A stretch of 64,000 nucleotides of DNA from Janibacter terrae NBRC 107853 (GCF_001591405.1 NZ_BCUV01000007.1:1302001-1366000); one strand, 5' to 3'. Numbered from the stretch's first letter, positions 48,982-57,554 are shown. Program-made: numbers and translations. The notes: generated from the sequence alone by a model not told the origin.

Positions 48982-50853
48982 TCAGAAGGCCGACTCCGGC
49001 ACGTCCATGAGGCTGTTGTCCGTCGCCTCGGCGATGGCCCTCTCGGAGGCCAGGCGCGGCAGGACGTTCTTGGCGAAGAAGCTCGCCGCGGCGATCTTGC
49101 CCGTGTAGAAGTCCTTGTCCTTGCCCTCCGCGCCGGCCTCGAGGGCCTCGGTGGCAACGGCGGCCTGACGCAGCAGCAGCCAGCCGACGACCAGGTCGCC
49201 CGCGCCGAGGAGCAGGCGGGAGGTGTTCTGGCCGACCTTGTAGATGTTGGTGATGTCCGAGCCCTCCTGCTTGGGGTCGGAGGCCATGAGCGCCTGGAAC
49301 ATCGCGCCGAGGATGCCCTGGACGTTTTCCAGGCCCTGGCCGAGCAGCTCGCGCTCGTGCTTGAGCGCACCGCCCTGCGCGTCGACGTCCTGGGCGAACT
49401 CCTGGATCTGCATCGCGAGGTGACCCAGCGCCTGGCCGTTGTCACGCACGATCTTGCGGAAGAAGAAGTCCTGACCCTGGATGGCCGTGGTGCCCTCGTA
49501 GAGGGTGTCGATCTTCGCGTCGCGGACGTACTGCTCGATCGGGTACTCCTGCAGGAAGCCGGAGCCACCGAAGGTCTGCAGCGACTCGGTGCCGAGGAGG
49601 GTCCAGGCCCGCTCGGAGCCCAGGCCCTTGACGATCGGCAGCAGCAGGTCGTTGACCCGGTTGGCCATCGCGGCGGGGGAGTCGTCGGCGATCTCCTCGA
49701 CGCCCGTCGCGAGCTGCTCGACGTCGACGGTGTCCTGCTGGCTCGACGTGAGCGTGACGAGCGCCCGCAGGCCCTCGGCGTAGGCCTTCTGCAGCATGAG
49801 GCTGCGGCGCACGTCCGGGTGGTGGGTGATCGTCACACGCGGCGCGTCCTTGGCGGGCGTCGTCAGGTCGGCGCCCTGGACGCGCTCCTTGGCGTACTCG
49901 AGCGCGTTGAGGTAGCCGGTGGAGAGGGTGGCGATGGCCTTGGTGCCGACCATCATCCGGGCGTTCTCGATGACGCGGAACATCTGGGCGATGCCGTCGT
50001 GGACGTCGCCGAAGAGGGTGCCGACGGCGGCGTGCTTCTCGCCGAAGGTCACCTCGCAGGTCGTCGAGACCTTCAGGCCCATCTTCTTCTCGACGTTGGT
50101 GACGTAGACGCCGTTGCGCTCGCCCAACTCGCCGGTCTCGAGGTCGACGGCGTACTTGGTGAGGATGAAGAGGCTCAGGCCCTTGGTGCCCGGGCCGGCG
50201 CCCTCGGGGCGGGCGAGGACGAAGTGGACGACGTTGTCGGTCATGTCCGACTCGGCCGAGGTGATGAAGCGCTTGACGCCCTCGATGTTCCACGTGCCGT
50301 CGCCGTTGTCGGTGGCCTTGGTCCGCCCGGCGCCGACGTCCGAGCCGGCGTCGGGCTCGGTGAGCACCATGGTGCAGTGCCAGCCCTTCTCGGCAATCCA
50401 CTTCGCGAGCTTCTTCTGCTCGTCGGTGCCGAGCAGGTAGAGCAGCTTGGCGAAGGAGTAGCTCGCGCCGAACATGCCGATGGCCGGGTTGGCGCCGAGG
50501 ACGAGCTCGTTCATCGCCCAGCGCAGCGACGGGGGAGCGACGGTGCCGTCGAGCTCCTCGGGCAGGTCGAGCGACCAGAAGCCAGCGTCCTGGAAGGCCT
50601 TGTACGACTTCTTGAAGGACTCGGGCATCGCCACGGACGAGGTCTCGGGGTCGAAGACCGGGGGGTTGCGGTCGGCGTCGGCGAAGGACTCGGCGAGCTC
50701 GTTCTCGGCCAGACGCGCGTACTCCTTGAGCATCTCGCGCGCGGTGTCGGCGTCGACCGCCTCGTAGGGGCCCTGGCCCAGGACCTCGTCGCGACCGAAG
50801 ACCTCGAAGAGGTTGAACTCGATGTCGCGCAGGTTGCTCTTGTAGTGACCCAT
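48982..50853 (-). CDS. FadE5-type acyl-CoA dehydrogenase
   Basis: A 623-residue flavoprotein, longer than ordinary acyl-CoA dehydrogenases and of the FadE5/ACAD10-like C-terminal-extended class. Motifs are [29 protein letters not shown], and the active-site region [16 protein letters not shown]. It oxidises acyl-CoAs of broad chain length in beta-oxidation. ATG 50853 follows AGGAG. A GTAAGC/GCTTAC palindrome 31-46 bp upstream is a candidate operator for a TetR-type fatty-acid regulator. Confidence 0.9.
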   Translation of the reverse strand: MGHYKSNLRDIEFNLFEVFGRDEVLGQGPYEAVDADTAREMLKEYARLAENELAESFADADRNPPVFDPETSSVAMPESFKKSYKAFQDAGFWSLDLPEELDGTVAPPSLRWAMNELVLGANPAIGMFGASYSFAKLLYLLGTDEQKKLAKWIAEKGWHCTMVLTEPDAGSDVGAGRTKATDNGDGTWNIEGVKRFITSAESDMTDNVVHFVLARPEGAGPGTKGLSLFILTKYAVDLETGELGERNGVYVTNVEKKMGLKVSTTCEVTFGEKHAAVGTLFGDVHDGIAQMFRVIENARMMVGTKAIATLSTGYLNALEYAKERVQGADLTTPAKDAPRVTITHHPDVRRSLMLQKAYAEGLRALVTLTSSQQDTVDVEQLATGVEEIADDSPAAMANRVNDLLLPIVKGLGSERAWTLLGTESLQTFGGSGFLQEYPIEQYVRDAKIDTLYEGTTAIQGQDFFFRKIVRDNGQALGHLAMQIQEFAQDVDAQGGALKHERELLGQGLENVQGILGAMFQALMASDPKQEGSDITNIYKVGQNTSRLLLGAGDLVVGWLLLRQAAVATEALEAGAEGKDKDFYTGKIAAASFFAKNVLPRLASERAIAEATDNSLMDVPESAF

Positions 50854-50883
50854 CGGGGGTGACTCCTGGTCTGCTCGGGTGGG

Positions 50884-50899
50884 GTAAGCAAGCGCTTAC
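50884..50899 (-). promoter_or_regulatory. Candidate operator upstream of the acyl-CoA dehydrogenase
   Basis: GTAAGC-AAGC-GCTTAC is a perfect 6-bp inverted repeat. Similar TAAGC/GCTTA palindromes are bound by TetR-family lipid-metabolism repressors in Actinobacteria. The cognate regulator is not identifiable in this window. Confidence 0.5.
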
Positions 50900-50955
50900 C
50901 TCGGCTTTTCATCCATCTTCACCCGAGGTGCGAGCTGTGGCAAGCGGCGGTCGCG

Positions 50956-50984
50956 GTGACCTGACGCACACGAACGGGTAGCGT
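50956..50984 (+). promoter_or_regulatory. Candidate promoter of the mauE-like operon
   Basis: GTGACC at 50956-50961 and TAGCGT at 50979-50984 are separated by 17 bp, giving a start about 30 bp before the MauE-like ATG. Confidence 0.4.
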
Positions 50985-51018
50985 GCCGCGGGAACCGAGA
51001 CCCGTGAGGGGGATCCGC

Positions 51019-51555
51019 ATGTTCGTCTGGGCGTGGGCCGGTCCGACCTTCCTGGCCGCGGGGGCCCTGCTCGTCCTCGCCGGCCTGCCCAAGGTCCTCG
51101 ACCCGGGTGACCTCGTGCGCGCGCTGCGCTCCGTCGGGGCGCGGGTGCCCCCCTTCGTCGTCCGTGGGTTCGCCGCGGCCGAGGTGGTCGCCGGCGCGGC
51201 CGCCCTCGTCCTGCCCGGACGGTGGAGCGCGCTCGCCGTGGCCCTCCTGCACGCCGGCTTCACCGGGTTCGTCCTCCTCGCCCTGGCGAAGGGGGGAGTG
51301 CTCGCCTCGTGCGGGTGCTTCGGTCGGGCGGACACGCCCCCGACCCGCAGCCACGCCCTCGTCACCGGGCTGCTCGCGCTCGCCGCGCTCGCGGTCGCGG
51401 TGGCCCCGCCCGCCGCCCCGTGGTGGGGTGCGGACATCGGCGGGCTCGCCGTGACTGTGGTGCTCGCCGGGCTCGTCGGCTTCCTCGCCTGGCAGGTCAT
51501 CGCCGTCCTGCCCACCACGACCGCTGCCGCGATCCGCTCGACCCGGAAGGCCTGA
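51019..51555 (+). CDS. MauE/DoxX-family redox-associated membrane protein
   Basis: A 178-residue protein with four or five membrane helices. A conserved Cys pair sits in the loop ASCGCFGR (Cys98, Cys100), the motif seen in MauE-type proteins, which help form disulfides in exported cysteine-rich proteins. It begins a six-gene operon. GAGGGGG at a good distance supports ATG 51019; an upstream in-frame ATG at 50983 lacks a ribosome site. Confidence 0.75.
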   Translation: MFVWAWAGPTFLAAGALLVLAGLPKVLDPGDLVRALRSVGARVPPFVVRGFAAAEVVAGAAALVLPGRWSALAVALLHAGFTGFVLLALAKGGVLASCGCFGRADTPPTRSHALVTGLLALAALAVAVAPPAAPWWGADIGGLAVTVVLAGLVGFLAWQVIAVLPTTTAAAIRSTRKA

Positions 51556-51559
51556 CCCC

Positions 51560-52351
51560 GTGAACCCGCTCCTGCTCACCCTCGTCATCGGCGAGCTCGT
51601 CGTCCTCGTGCTCCTGTCGGTGCTCGTCCTCGGGCTCCTGCGCAGCCACGCGCTCATCCTCAAGTCGCTCCACGACCTCGGCGCCGGCCTCGAGCTGGAC
51701 CGCGCCGCGGAGGCGGCCACCGGCTCGCCCGGGCCCGTCCCCGTCGAGCTCGAGACGGGGGTCGTCGCGCGGGGCCGCGCCGACGGTGCCGGGGTGCCCG
51801 AGCTCGTCGGGACGCGGCTGGGTGGCGGCGACGAGCGTCGCGAGGACCTCTCCGGGCGCACCCTGCTCGCCTTCCTCACGACCGGGTGCAGCGTGTGCGC
51901 GAGCTTCTGGACCGAGTTCCGGCAGCCGGTCGACGTCCCGGGCGGCGGCCGCTTGCTCGTCGTGACGAAGGGGGACGACGAGGAGTCCCCGTCCGCCCTC
52001 GCCAAGGTCGCCCCGCCCCACCTCGACCTCGTGCGCTCCAGCACCGCGTGGGGCGACTTCGAGATCCCGGGCAGCCCGTACTTCGTCTACGTCGAGGGTG
52101 GACGCGTGCTCGGGGAGGGCTCCGCGACGACGTGGGCCCAGGTGAGCGACCTCATGGCCCAGGCCGTGGCGGACGACGAGCAGCGGGCGGGTGCGAACGA
52201 GGATTTCGTCGACCGGGGCGACCGGGACCACCCGGCGTCGGTCGACGCCGAGCTGCTGGCGGCCGGGATCGGCCCGGACCACCCGAGCCTGCGGCCGGAG
52301 CCGCTGCCGGGGCGCGGGGGCGAGCCGGGGCGGGGCGCCGACCCCAGATGA
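51560..52351 (+). CDS. MauD-like membrane-anchored thioredoxin-fold protein
   Basis: A 263-residue protein. One N-terminal helix (VIGELVVLVLLSVLVLGLL) anchors an extracytoplasmic thioredoxin-like domain with the redox pair Cys110-x-x-Cys113 in TTGCSVCASFW, and the cis-Pro-type loop GSPYFVYV. MauD serves disulfide formation in the methylamine dehydrogenase light chain. The C-terminal ~45 residues are charged and disordered. GTG 51560 lies four bases after the mauE stop. Confidence 0.72.
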   Translation: MNPLLLTLVIGELVVLVLLSVLVLGLLRSHALILKSLHDLGAGLELDRAAEAATGSPGPVPVELETGVVARGRADGAGVPELVGTRLGGGDERREDLSGRTLLAFLTTGCSVCASFWTEFRQPVDVPGGGRLLVVTKGDDEESPSALAKVAPPHLDLVRSSTAWGDFEIPGSPYFVYVEGGRVLGEGSATTWAQVSDLMAQAVADDEQRAGANEDFVDRGDRDHPASVDAELLAAGIGPDHPSLRPEPLPGRGGEPGRGADPR

Positions 52352-52428
52352 CGCCCGTCCTCCTCGGGCTGGTGCTCGGCGTGCCGGTGGCGGTCGTCGC
52401 CGCCATCCGCGCCACGTGGTCGCCTTGA
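52348..52428 (+). CDS. 26-residue single-helix peptide
   Basis: ATG 52348 overlaps the MauD-like stop (ATGA). The peptide MTPVLLGLVLGVPVAVVAAI and six more residues is one hydrophobic helix with a basic/aromatic end (RATWSP). It is too short to assign but sits in register in a tightly packed operon, so it may be a real membrane microprotein. It could be chance. Confidence 0.35.
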   Translation: MTPVLLGLVLGVPVAVVAAIRATWSP

Positions 52429-52437
52429 GGCGAGTCG

Positions 52438-53037
52438 ATGCTCTCGAGCATCACCCCGCTCGGTGAGCGGGGACGTGGAGCGAGCTGGACGCGCACGGCC
52501 GCGGCGTACCTCGTGGGCTCGGTGCTCGCGGCCGGCCTCGTGGGAGCGCTGCTGGGCCTCGTGGGCTCCCTCGTGCCCGACGGCGTGCGGGGGTCGGCGC
52601 CGGTGCTCGGCGGGTTCGCGCTGCTGCTGGTCGTGGGGCTCGTGCTCGACGTGCGCTCGGGTGGGCACGGCGTGCCCTCGTGGCGGCGGCAGGTCGAGCG
52701 CGAGTGGATCGGGCGCTACCGCGGCTGGGTGACCGGGCTGGGATTCGGCGTGCAGCTCGGGCTGGGCTTCGTCACGATCATCACGAGCACGACGACCTAC
52801 GCCGTCTTCCTCGCCGAGCTCCTCGCCGGGCGGTGGTGGGCCGGCGCGCTCATCGGGCTCGTCTTCGGGCTCGTGCGCTCGCTCCCGCTCGCGCTGGTGC
52901 GCCGCGTGGACTCGCCGCAGGACCTGCACGACGTCTTCGGCGTACTCGGCCGCTGGGAGGCCCCGGCCGCTAGGGTGGCGTGGACCACACTGACCCTGGC
53001 CGCGCTGCTGTGCGCCGGCACGGCGGTCGGAGTCTGA
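52438..53037 (+). CDS. Cysteine-free polytopic membrane protein, CcdA/DsbD-like in outline
   Basis: A 199-residue protein with about six helices. The order (SSITPLGERGRG, then helices, GLGFGVQLGLGFVTIITSTT, GALIGLVFGLVRSLPLAL) resembles the CcdA/DsbD transmembrane fold, but the catalytic cysteines are absent. In mau operons a membrane protein (MauF) is required beside MauE and MauD, and this may be its functional counterpart; that is inference. A GATGCTC/GAGCATC inverted repeat spans its start codon and could affect translation. Confidence 0.55.
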   Translation: MLSSITPLGERGRGASWTRTAAAYLVGSVLAAGLVGALLGLVGSLVPDGVRGSAPVLGGFALLLVVGLVLDVRSGGHGVPSWRRQVEREWIGRYRGWVTGLGFGVQLGLGFVTIITSTTTYAVFLAELLAGRWWAGALIGLVFGLVRSLPLALVRRVDSPQDLHDVFGVLGRWEAPAARVAWTTLTLAALLCAGTAVGV

Positions 53038-53052
53038 AGGGGAGCGCATCAC

Positions 53053-53538
53053 ATGGCAGTGACGATCTCGGCGCAGGTGCCCACGGGGTGGCACGTGCGG
53101 GTGCGACGGCGGCCGCAGGTGCCCCTGCGCTCAGCGACATCGGGGGCCGGTGACCACACCCGCCCGATCCTCCACGCGGCCTCGCGGCCGCTCCCGACCG
53201 ATCTCGGGGACTTCGGGGGCGAGCTCATCGACGTCCTCGGCCCGGACGACGGCTTCGTCGCGCTCATCGACCACGGTCCGGAGGTCGCGGGGACGGGGCT
53301 CTTCGCCCGGCAGGGTCGCCCGGTCGTCTCGCCCTCGCAGTTCGCCGCCAACCGGCTGGCCAGGTACGTGCCCGGCCGCAGCGCCGGCCAGTGGTTCTTC
53401 AGCGAAGGGGGTCACGGCTTCTGCCTCTACGCCGTCACCGGGGCGCACTCGCGCCGGATGGCGGTCGTGCCGCGCATCGCGCGGGTCGTCGCCGGCATCA
53501 GGGTCTCCGGGGCCGGGGCCGTGGAAGGGGTCCGATGA
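53053..53538 (+). CDS. Unknown 161-residue protein of the mauE-like operon
   Basis: I do not recognise this protein. It has no signal peptide or membrane helix, only one cysteine, and a mixed alpha/beta appearance (LIDVLGPDDGFVALIDHGPE, FAANRLARYVPGRSAGQWFF). AAGGGGAG precedes ATG 53053. Its stop overlaps the start of the cysteine-rich gene by 4 bp, so the two are translated together. It may act in the cytoplasm as a chaperone or export aid for that protein. Confidence 0.5.
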   Translation: MAVTISAQVPTGWHVRVRRRPQVPLRSATSGAGDHTRPILHAASRPLPTDLGDFGGELIDVLGPDDGFVALIDHGPEVAGTGLFARQGRPVVSPSQFAANRLARYVPGRSAGQWFFSEGGHGFCLYAVTGAHSRRMAVVPRIARVVAGIRVSGAGAVEGVR

Positions 53539-54911
53539 GCAGGGGGTCGTGGACCGCGCGCCTCGTCGACTCGATCGCCGGACGCCTGCCGGAGGTGTCC
53601 CGGCGCGACGTCCTCGTCGGCTCCGCGGTCGCCGGGTCGGCCCTCGTCGTCGACCCCAAGGCCTACGCCCTTCGCCCCGTCTCGGCCTACGCGACCGTCT
53701 GCGGCCCCGGCAGCACGGCCTCCTCCGGCTGGACGGTCTTCTGCGCGACGATCAACAAGGGGGCGAACGCCTGCCCGCCCGGCAGCTTCGCGGCCGGCTG
53801 GTGGAAGGCCGCCGGCTCCTCGTGGTGCGGCGGCAGGTACCGGTACATCGTCGACTGCAACGCGACCTGCTCGCGGTGCACCACCGGCTGCCGGGACCAC
53901 ATCTGTGACTCCCGCTGCTGGTCCTGCAGCTGCGGCACCGGCTCGAGCGCGACGTGCGACCAGCGCCGGATCTGCTGCAACGCCTTCCGCTACGGGCAGT
54001 GCAACACGCACGTCTCGTGCAGCGGCGGCGTCCACTGCCGCGTCGTCAGCTGCACGCCGCCCTATCAGTGGGAGAACTGCACGACGACCTCCCTCGTCGA
54101 CAACCGCACCTCCGAGCACTCGACCTCGCTCCTGCCCAAGTGGGGTGCGATCTCCTCGCGGTACTACGCCATGGGGGAGCAGCGCTCCCACCTCGGCCAC
54201 TCCATGGGTCCCGTGCGCTCCGTCGGGGACGGTGTCGGCACCTACGTGCGGTACTCGAACGGTCGCATCTACCACTCGACCCGGGTCAAGCGGGCGATTC
54301 CGATCCGCAAGGGCGTCGTGGACGTGCTCGTCTCCCAGGGCTCGGTCAAGGGGCGCCTCGGCTACCCGTCGGGCCTGGAGTACCTCTCGAAGTCCGGGGG
54401 ACTGACCCAGCGGTTCGAGAAGGGCGCGGTCGCCGGACCCTCGCTCGGCACGCTCTACGCGGTGTACGCCGGGGCCTGGACGATCTGGGAGGACACCGGC
54501 CGCACCTCGGGCGAGCTGGGCTACCCGACGTCCAACCGCAGGACGGTCTCGTCCGGGTGGGTGCAGCACTTCCAGCGCGGCGCGATCAGCCAGCGTGGCA
54601 GCGCCCGGGGGGTGCACGTCTCCGGCGAGTTCGCCAGGGCCTGGCGCCGGCACGGCGCGGAGAGCGGCGTGCTCGTGCTGCCCGTGGCCGTCGCGGCCAA
54701 GACCCTGCGCGGCAGCCGCCAACGTTTCGCCGGCGGCCAGCTCTGGCGCCTGGGATCGGGCACGCCTCGCCTCGTCACCACCGCGATGCTCGACGCGTGG
54801 GTGGCGAAGGGGGGACACTCCGGCCCCTACGGCTACCCGACCTCCGACACGACCCGCCGCTCCGATGGTCGGTGGTCGTGCACCTTCGAGGGCGGGACGA
54901 TCGTCATCTGA
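53535..54911 (+). CDS. Tat-exported cysteine-rich MauA-like protein with LGFP repeats
   Basis: A 458-residue protein. A twin-arginine signal (VSRRDVLVGSAVAGSALVV, residues 21-39) is followed by a domain with 20 cysteines between 56 and 182. CPPGSFAAGWW (80-90) and YRYIVDC (102-108) resemble the methylamine dehydrogenase light chain (MauA) around its first cofactor tryptophan. Other Trps lie at 66, 97, 129 and 179. From about 230 there are LGFP-type repeats (GRLGYPSG, GELGYPTS, GPYGYPTS), which associate with the envelope in Actinobacteria. No amine dehydrogenase heavy chain or MauG is nearby. Function unknown. Confidence 0.65.
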   Translation: MSRGSWTARLVDSIAGRLPEVSRRDVLVGSAVAGSALVVDPKAYALRPVSAYATVCGPGSTASSGWTVFCATINKGANACPPGSFAAGWWKAAGSSWCGGRYRYIVDCNATCSRCTTGCRDHICDSRCWSCSCGTGSSATCDQRRICCNAFRYGQCNTHVSCSGGVHCRVVSCTPPYQWENCTTTSLVDNRTSEHSTSLLPKWGAISSRYYAMGEQRSHLGHSMGPVRSVGDGVGTYVRYSNGRIYHSTRVKRAIPIRKGVVDVLVSQGSVKGRLGYPSGLEYLSKSGGLTQRFEKGAVAGPSLGTLYAVYAGAWTIWEDTGRTSGELGYPTSNRRTVSSGWVQHFQRGAISQRGSARGVHVSGEFARAWRRHGAESGVLVLPVAVAAKTLRGSRQRFAGGQLWRLGSGTPRLVTTAMLDAWVAKGGHSGPYGYPTSDTTRRSDGRWSCTFEGGTIVI

Positions 54912-54945
54912 GGTCTGGTCCGCGCGGACCCGACCGCCGCTCCGG

Positions 54946-54989
54946 CCACCGCTCCCGGAGGAGCTTGCGCAGCAAACGTCTCGAAGGGG
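54946..54989 (-). repeat. GAGACG-family dispersed repeat, intergenic copy
   Basis: Read on the minus strand it is CCCCTTCGAGACGTTTGCTG followed by CGCAAGCTCCTCCGGGAGCG and GTGG. It lies just after the MauA-like gene and before the tRNA, where its CTCC/GGGAG part could act as a terminator hairpin. Confidence 0.72.
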
Positions 54990-55045
54990 CGACTGGTGTC
55001 CGTAACCCTGCATCGGTGGGTTAGCATGGCCGCTGCGCCTCGCGC

Positions 55046-55116
55046 GCCGGTGTAGCTCAATGGTAGAGCGCCAGCTTCCCAAGCTGGACACGCGGGTTCG
55101 ATTCCCGTCACCGGCT
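55046..55116 (+). tRNA. tRNA-Gly (anticodon CCC)
   Basis: A 71-nt cloverleaf. The acceptor arm GCCGGTG pairs with CACCGGC, the D-arm is GCTC...GAGC, the anticodon stem CCAGC/GCTGG encloses TTCCCAA (anticodon CCC), and the T-arm is CGGGTTCGATTCCCG. The discriminator base is T, as usual for glycine. CCA is not encoded. A pyrimidine-rich tract follows, compatible with termination. Confidence 0.95.
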
Positions 55117-55163
55117 CTCTTCTCTCTCTTTTCTCCTGTCCTGCGACGGCTAACCTGACCCCC

Positions 55164-56282
55164 GTGACTGAGGCGGCCCCGGGCGACGACGGCGAGCCCG
55201 TCGGCGACTACGCAGCGCCCCGCGGGCTCGACGCCCTGGCGGCGGACCTGCGCGAGCTGCGCCATCACGCCGGGAACCCCTCCTACGCAGAGATCGCCCT
55301 GCGCATCGACCGCGTACGAGGCGAGCGCGGGATACCTGCTGGCAGCGCGCGACCCGGACGGACGACCGTGTACGACGCCTTCCGGTCCGGTCGGCGCCGC
55401 CTCGACGTGAACCTCCTGCGCGACATCGTCCGGGCACTGGGCGGCACGGAGGACGACGTCGAGGCGTGGACGCAGCGCCACCACGACCTGAGCGTGGAGC
55501 CGGCGCCGGTGCGCGAGCCCGCCCCGGAGGAGCCGGAGCCGGGGGAGGGCGTGCCGGAGCCCGCGCCGGAGGCGGAGGCCGCGCCCGCGGCTGCGAAGAA
55601 CGATGAGCCGCCGGCCCCTCGACCGCGGCTGCCCCTGCCGGTGCGCCGGCTGGTCGCGGTCCTCGTGGGGTGCGTCGTGCTCAACCTGCTGGGTCGGCTC
55701 CTCGTCGACACCCTGCACCTGCCGCTCTACCTCGACATGATGGGCACGGCCGTCTCCGCGCTCGCTCTCGGGCCGTGGTGGGGCGCGCTCGTGGGGGTGA
55801 GCACCAATGTCCTCGGCGAGGCCGGCTCCCCACCGGGGGTCTCGTCCGCCTTCACGCTGGTCAACGTCGCGGGCGCCTTGGTGTGGGGGTACGGCGCGCG
55901 CCGGTTCGGCATGGCGCGGACCATGCCGCGGTTCTTCGTGCTCAACCTCGTCGCGGCGCTCGTCTGCACGCTCGTCGCGACCCCGACCCTGCTGGTGGTC
56001 TACGGCGGGTCGGTCGGCCACTCCGGCGACGAGCTCACCGAGCGCGTCCGGCTGGGCCTGCACAGCCTGCCGGCGGCCGTGCTCGTGATGAACCTGCTGA
56101 CCTCGGTCCTCGACAAGCTGGTCTCGGGATTCATCGGGCTGACGACGGCCGACGCGATCGCGGGCCCCGAGTGGCGCGGTGATGACCCGTCCCGTCCCCC
56201 GGACGGGTCATCACCGGACGTCGTCCGTTCGCCGCGCGTCGGCGAACGGATCCTCCCCCCGGAGGTCACTGGCAGTGCCTGA
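55164..56282 (+). CDS. HTH plus ECF-S-component-like membrane protein
   Basis: A 372-residue protein. The N-terminal ~110 residues look like a helix-turn-helix of the XRE/transposase-regulator kind (SYAEIALRIDRVRGERG, TTVYDAFRSGRRRLDVNLLR). An acidic Pro/Glu linker follows (about 112-155). The C-terminal membrane part (about 165-325) has five or six helices with YLDMMGTAVSALALGPWWGA, as in ECF-transporter S components. It might be a membrane-bound regulator sensing a vitamin-like ligand. GTG 55164 has TAACCT seven bases upstream (leaderless). The C-terminal tail is encoded across two hairpins. Confidence 0.58.
   Translation: MTEAAPGDDGEPVGDYAAPRGLDALAADLRELRHHAGNPSYAEIALRIDRVRGERGIPAGSARPGRTTVYDAFRSGRRRLDVNLLRDIVRALGGTEDDVEAWTQRHHDLSVEPAPVREPAPEEPEPGEGVPEPAPEAEAAPAAAKNDEPPAPRPRLPLPVRRLVAVLVGCVVLNLLGRLLVDTLHLPLYLDMMGTAVSALALGPWWGALVGVSTNVLGEAGSPPGVSSAFTLVNVAGALVWGYGARRFGMARTMPRFFVLNLVAALVCTLVATPTLLVVYGGSVGHSGDELTERVRLGLHSLPAAVLVMNLLTSVLDKLVSGFIGLTTADAIAGPEWRGDDPSRPPDGSSPDVVRSPRVGERILPPEVTGSA
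56178..56249 (+). repeat. Paired hairpins inside the 3' end of the ECF-S-like gene
   Basis: GGTGATGACCCGTCC (56178-56192) pairs perfectly with 56201-56215, and CCGTTCGCC (56225-56233) pairs with GGCGAACGG (56241-56249). Both lie inside the coding region, 33-105 bp before the stop, and encode the polar C-terminal tail. They may be an inserted palindromic element or an early termination structure. Confidence 0.6.
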
Positions 56283-56429
56283 TCGGCGTCCCTCACCGTC
56301 CGTGATCGAGGATGCGGCACACGCGGCGCCCGGAGCGACCACTCCGAACAATCCCGAACACCGCCGACCGCAGTTTCCGTCCGAGGAACACCGAGCCCGT
56401 GGACGTCGGGGGCGACCTACCTTCGCCCC

Positions 56430-57554
56430 ATGCCAGCAGCCGAACCCGTGACCGGTACCGCCCGCACGAACGGAGGGCCGGGACCCGCGCTGCGGCAGCC
56501 TTTCCTCGGTCTCCTCGTCCTGGTGGGCGTCGTCATCGTCTCCCTCGGCCTCATCGCGACGCTCGAATGGCCGACCTTCCGTGACTCGGTCTCCTACTAC
56601 CTCGTCTGCGCGGTGCCGACGCTCTTCGTCGTCGGGCCCTTCTGGCGGGGAGAGCACCCGCGGGCGCTCACCCGCCTGGCGCAGCCCTGGCGTGGCCTCG
56701 CACTGACCGGACTCGCCCTCGTGGTCGCGGCCATCGTGGCCGTCGTGGTCAACGTCGTGCTCGGGGAGGGGCGGACACCCCCTTCGCCCAACGTCGCCCA
56801 CATCGTCATCATGGCGGTGCCGTTCACCTTCCTCTTCGCGGTGGTGTGGGACGGGTGGCCCTTCCGGCGGATGGGCCACCAGGTCCTGGCGGGCCTCGCG
56901 CTCCAGCTGGCCGCCTACCTCGTCGCCGTCGCCGCCTACCTGGCCCTGGCCAGCTACGACTCCTTCAAGGCCGGGCCCGCCTACGTCGCGGCCATCGACC
57001 CCGGTGGGCCCTTCGACGCCTGGGCGCTGATGACCTTCGTCGTCACGACCATGGCCGTGGCGCTGCTCCTGCTGCACCTGGACCTCTGGCCGCTCGCCGG
57101 CACCCCGGCGCTCGCGGGTGGGGCGCGACGCGCGGGAGCGCTGACGGCGGTCATCCTGGTGGTCAGTGCCCTCGCGATGTGGCTGGGGACCGGTGTCGGG
57201 GGCCTGGACCCGCCGACCTTCCTCGTCGGGGTCGCCATCCCCTTCATCTTCGGCTCGATCGTCGTGCTCAACGTCTTCGAGGGGGCTCTGCCTCTGCCCG
57301 CTGCCCAGCCCGTGCGAGGCCTCGCCTCCGCCGTCCTTGCGGCCGTGATCGGACTGGTGCTGGCCGGACTGTACGCCGTCCTCGCCACGCGGGTGTCAGG
57401 AGATGTGCCCTTCGGTGGCCCCGGGTACCAGGGCGAGGTCTGGCTCGCCTCGGCGCTGCTCGCGGTGACCTTCCCCCTGCTGTCGGTGGTCATCGACTGC
57501 TTCGGGTTCTGGCCCGCGCGACGCGCGGTCGCCGACGCAGGCCGAGACGGCTGA
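56430..57554 (+). CDS. Polytopic membrane protein of unknown function
   Basis: A 374-residue protein with about nine or ten helices (FLGLLVLVGVVIVSLGLIAT, LTGLALVVAAIVAVVVNVVL, VLAGLALQLAAYLVAVAAYL and others). I cannot assign it to a family. TACCTT six bases before ATG 56430 suggests a leaderless mRNA. It is followed by a TetR gene in the same direction. Confidence 0.6.
   Translation: MPAAEPVTGTARTNGGPGPALRQPFLGLLVLVGVVIVSLGLIATLEWPTFRDSVSYYLVCAVPTLFVVGPFWRGEHPRALTRLAQPWRGLALTGLALVVAAIVAVVVNVVLGEGRTPPSPNVAHIVIMAVPFTFLFAVVWDGWPFRRMGHQVLAGLALQLAAYLVAVAAYLALASYDSFKAGPAYVAAIDPGGPFDAWALMTFVVTTMAVALLLLHLDLWPLAGTPALAGGARRAGALTAVILVVSALAMWLGTGVGGLDPPTFLVGVAIPFIFGSIVVLNVFEGALPLPAAQPVRGLASAVLAAVIGLVLAGLYAVLATRVSGDVPFGGPGYQGEVWLASALLAVTFPLLSVVIDCFGFWPARRAVADAGRDG

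Noticed and set aside
51019-54911. Functional methylamine dehydrogenase operon
   Set aside because: No heavy chain (MauB), MauG or amicyanin gene is present, and the cysteine-rich protein carries LGFP repeats.
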